A DNA stretch of 35,313 bases from an uncultured Planctomycetaceae bacterium (GTDB lineage Bacteria > Planctomycetota > Planctomycetia > Planctomycetales > Planctomycetaceae). Of this stretch, positions 32,884 to 35,313 are shown piece by piece (position 1 is the stretch's first letter; each line of letters begins with the position of its first letter). The translations under genes were made by a program, and so were the position numbers. The notes under the pieces are model-generated. The model saw only the letters and a program-made list of their open reading frames with translations, did no database searches and had not been told where the DNA came from. The stretch covers positions 1 to 35,313 of the forward strand of contig CAIXQV010000869.1 of NCBI GenBank assembly GCA_903921605.1. Reading direction: 5' to 3'.

Positions 32884-34343
32884 GCAACCGGATTGCGAAG
32901 AATCTCTTTCAGCACCTCGCCTCCGACATCTGTCAAACGAAAGTCGCGGCCGTTAAAACGATGGGTCAGCTTCGTGTGGTCGAGACCGAGCAGATGCAGC
33001 AGCGTTGCATGCAGGTCGTTGACATGCACCTTGTTCTCAACAGCCTTGTAACCAAACGGATCAGTGGCGCCGTAGTGGAAGCCTCCTTTCACTCCGGCGC
33101 CGGCCATCCAGATGGTGAATCCATTGGGATTATGGTCGCGGCCTTTATCGCCCTGAGAATCTGACGTTCGGCCAAATTCTCCACCCCAGATCACAAGTGT
33201 TGAATCCAGCAAACCACGGGCCTCCAGATCTGCCAACAGAGCCGCTGCTGGCTGGTCCGTATGCAGGCCACAGGAACGATGATTCGTTTGCACGTCACTG
33301 TGACAGTCCCACGGTACGTCGTTCACGCTTCCGTCACCGCCAACCCCTTTGCCAGCAAAGATCTGCACAAACCTGACACCTCGTTCAACCAGCCGTCGAG
33401 CCAGCAGGCACTGGCGTGAGAACGTAGCACATTCGGGATTATCCATGCCGTAGAGCTTGTGGATGGATTCTGATTCCTTCGTCAAATCCAAAGCCTCAGG
33501 TGCCGCCATTTGCATGCGGTAGGCCAGCTCAAACGAATTGATTCGCGCGGCAAGATCGGCCTGGGTCGGCCGAGCATTGGCATGCTTCTGATTTAATTCA
33601 CGAAGCAAGTCCAACTGCGAACGTTGCTGACCATCCGAATGCCGTGCGTCCCGAATAAGGTTATCGACCGATTCCTTCCGACGAGCATCCAGGGTCATGG
33701 CCTGATAGGTCTTCGGAAGGAAACCGGCTGACCAGATCTGATCATCACCTCGTGGTCGCGTATCATGGAGTACCACAAACGACGGAAGGCTTTGGTTCTG
33801 CGATCCCAGTCCGTAAGTCATCCACGCCCCAAGCGCTGGCAGTCCGGGGCGGTTTGTGCCGCACATCAGTTCGAGTGACGCGGGCGCATGATTATTCTGC
33901 TTGAGATACATCGAATGCAGGAAGCACATCTTGTCAACGTGCTTTGACAGATGAGGAAACAGATCTGAGACCCATGACCCGGAGTCGCCATGCTGAGCCC
34001 ACGCGAATGGTGACTTAAGGCATTTTCCGCTGGTCGTGAAGAAGCCTGTGCTGGGATCTGAGCCTGCTAATTCCTGACCATGTCGCTTCTGAAGCTCCGG
34101 CTTATAGTCCCACGTATCCACCTGCGAAGGCGCGCCGGTCATGAACAACCAGATGATGGACTTCACCTGACCCGGAAAATGCGGTGGTCGCAGCGAAAGG
34201 GGCTCAGCGATCTCGCTGGCACCAGTCTTTTCATTCTGAAGCAGGCTGGCCAGCGCGACTGATCCAAAACCAAGACCGGCCTGCTGCAGAAAGTTGCGAC
34301 GAGCGGGCAAGGAGATTTCGCCAGGCGAATAAAATCCGAACAT
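32880..34343 (-). CDS. DUF1501 family protein with Tat signal, paired with DUF1553
   Basis: A 487-residue protein from ATG 34341-34343 with GAGGAC 7 nt upstream. It begins MFGFYSPGEISLPARRNFLQ, a twin-arginine leader, followed by a hydrophobic stretch. Family features: IIWLFMTGAPSQVDTWDYKP, MCFLHSMYLKQNNHAPAS, LARRLVERGVRFVQIF, VIWGGEFGRTSDSQ and GRDHNPNGFTIWMAG. The His/Asp-rich segments suggest the alkaline-phosphatase/sulfatase-like metal fold; the reaction is not known. It lies 72 bp behind a DUF1553 gene on the same strand, the standard planctomycete pairing, so the two are likely co-transcribed and may act together outside the cytoplasm. Confidence 0.9.
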   Translation of the reverse strand: MFGFYSPGEISLPARRNFLQQAGLGFGSVALASLLQNEKTGASEIAEPLSLRPPHFPGQVKSIIWLFMTGAPSQVDTWDYKPELQKRHGQELAGSDPSTGFFTTSGKCLKSPFAWAQHGDSGSWVSDLFPHLSKHVDKMCFLHSMYLKQNNHAPASLELMCGTNRPGLPALGAWMTYGLGSQNQSLPSFVVLHDTRPRGDDQIWSAGFLPKTYQAMTLDARRKESVDNLIRDARHSDGQQRSQLDLLRELNQKHANARPTQADLAARINSFELAYRMQMAAPEALDLTKESESIHKLYGMDNPECATFSRQCLLARRLVERGVRFVQIFAGKGVGGDGSVNDVPWDCHSDVQTNHRSCGLHTDQPAAALLADLEARGLLDSTLVIWGGEFGRTSDSQGDKGRDHNPNGFTIWMAGAGVKGGFHYGATDPFGYKAVENKVHVNDLHATLLHLLGLDHTKLTHRFNGRDFRLTDVGGEVLKEILRNPVA

Positions 34344-34415
34344 CGGCTATGTCCTCAAAACTTTTCAGGGAATGCGATTCATGCCTGCGGGCCGGTTGGC
34401 CGCAACTGCCCAAAA

Positions 34416-35313
34416 TCAATCAACGTAGACAAACTCATTCATACACAGGAGAACGTGACAAAACTCGACCATGGCTCGATCTGATGCTTCGGGTGATTCG
34501 CCACCCGCTGCAGCTCGCTGTTGATCAATGAAAGTCAGCATCATGGTTTGCTCTTCTTCAGTCGGAAGACGTGAAAATGTCAATTGGTAACCTTGCTGGA
34601 CTGCAGCAGGCAATGATCCATCGCCCACAGCCTTAATTCGTGCAAACAGTTTTTCAGCCTGCTGGCGCACCAGCGGTGAATTCATCAGAGCCAAAGCCTG
34701 TGTCGGCACAGTCGTCACGCTGCGCTCACCGATACTCTGAGTCGGCTCCGGAGCATCGAACATCGTCATCACCGGCAGAAGTTCACTGCGTTTGACTCGC
34801 AGATAGACACTTCGTCTCTGAGTGTTGTCAAGGACGCTGGGGCCATATATCGTGCTATCCAGGTTACCACCAACGGCCAGCAAAGCATCACGAATCGTCT
34901 CGGCTTCCAGTCGATGAGGTTGATGGTGCCAGAGAAACCGGTTGGCGGGATCGATGGCCAGGTTTTGCGGATTCACTTCGTGAGATTGCTGATATGTTTC
35001 ACTCAGCAAAATCGCACGATGAAGAGTCTTCAGCTTCCATCCACCTCGCACCAATTCACCAGCAAGATAGTCGAGCAATTCCGGATGATTCGGCTTGTCG
35101 CCCTGAAAACCAAAATCATTCGGGGTCCCGACAATTCCCTGGCCCATGTGATGCTGCCAAAGTCGATTCACGATGACTCGTGCCAGTAGCGGCCCTGCAC
35201 CACGCTCCACGTCCGTCATCCAATTGGCCATAGAAACACGTGGATGCTCGGCAGATGCCGATACAGTCGGTTTCGCTGGTTCGGGACTTCGCCAGAGAAC
35301 CTGCAGGTATCCC
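34416..35313 (-). CDS. DUF1553 (PSD1-type) protein, C-terminal part; 5' end beyond the window
   Basis: The frame is open from the right edge to the stop at 34416-34418, about 298 residues. The first visible residues (GYLQVLWRSPEPAKPTVSAS) continue smoothly into SMANWMTDVERGAGPLLARV, so the internal Met at 35231 is not the start. DUF1553 marks: ARVIVNRLWQHHMGQGIVGT, DFGFQGDKPNHPELLDYLA, GWKLKTLHRAILLSETYQQ, RLEAETIRDALLAVGGNLD, and TQALALMNSPLVRQQAEKL near the end. In full-length relatives a DUF1549 domain and often a cytochrome-c-like PSC domain precede this part. Exported in planctomycetes, function unproven. It pairs with the DUF1501 gene that follows after 72 bp. Confidence 0.92.
   Translation of the reverse strand, partial: GYLQVLWRSPEPAKPTVSASAEHPRVSMANWMTDVERGAGPLLARVIVNRLWQHHMGQGIVGTPNDFGFQGDKPNHPELLDYLAGELVRGGWKLKTLHRAILLSETYQQSHEVNPQNLAIDPANRFLWHHQPHRLEAETIRDALLAVGGNLDSTIYGPSVLDNTQRRSVYLRVKRSELLPVMTMFDAPEPTQSIGERSVTTVPTQALALMNSPLVRQQAEKLFARIKAVGDGSLPAAVQQGYQLTFSRLPTEEEQTMMLTFIDQQRAAAGGESPEASDRAMVEFCHVLLCMNEFVYVD

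Overview
This window is chromosomal DNA that looks like a member of the Planctomycetota. The grounds are two DUF1501 proteins (one paired with a DUF1553/PSD1-type protein), a Hanks-type kinase with a planctomycete-style N-terminal region, a high share of Sec or Tat exported carbohydrate-active and esterase proteins, and short operons with many strand switches. No rRNA, tRNA, CRISPR array, transposase or phage gene was seen. Assignments rest on reading motifs in the translated sequence; no database search was possible.

Layout. 1-4.8 kb: 3' end of an exported-type esterase (+), class II fructose-bisphosphate aldolase (-), then an exported GH105-like hydrolase and a two-domain sialate O-acetylesterase-like protein (+). 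4.7-7.2 kb: a PepSY-type membrane protein (+) and an orphan DUF1501 protein (-), bracketed by two copies of the same large palindrome. 7.2-9.4 kb: fumarylacetoacetate hydrolase family enzyme (-) and a secreted GDSL hydrolase fused to a Dabb domain (+). 9.6-15 kb: membrane-anchored Ser/Thr kinase (-), then a two-gene unit (+) encoding an exported protein-L-isoaspartate methyltransferase with a C-terminal beta-sandwich-like region and an HtrA-like protein that has lost all three catalytic residues. 15-17.6 kb: NAD(P)H-hydrate dehydratase and a CoA-disulfide-reductase-like flavoenzyme with a rhodanese domain (-).

17.9-25.8 kb: a Tad/Flp pilus locus (+) with prepilin peptidase, TadE-like, CpaB, TadG-like, CpaF ATPase, TadB and TadC. 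The secretin, TadZ/CpaE and Flp pilin are absent from the window, an intrinsic terminator follows cpaB, and a 531-bp non-coding, structured gap lies before cpaF. 26-31 kb: ribosomal protein L21 without L27 beside it (-), gamma-glutamyltransferase (+) and a 748-residue protein I cannot assign (+). 31-35.3 kb: an AraC-type regulator (-) cut by an in-frame TAA between its two helix-turn-helix units, a phytanoyl-CoA dioxygenase family enzyme (+), and a DUF1553-DUF1501 pair (-) running off the right edge.

Most notable: the interrupted AraC gene whose missing second HTH is still readable in frame; the catalytically dead HtrA-like protein co-transcribed with a secreted protein-repair enzyme; a duplicated esterase whose second copy lost its nucleophile; and the repeated palindrome. 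I did not find a clear new defence or mobile system.
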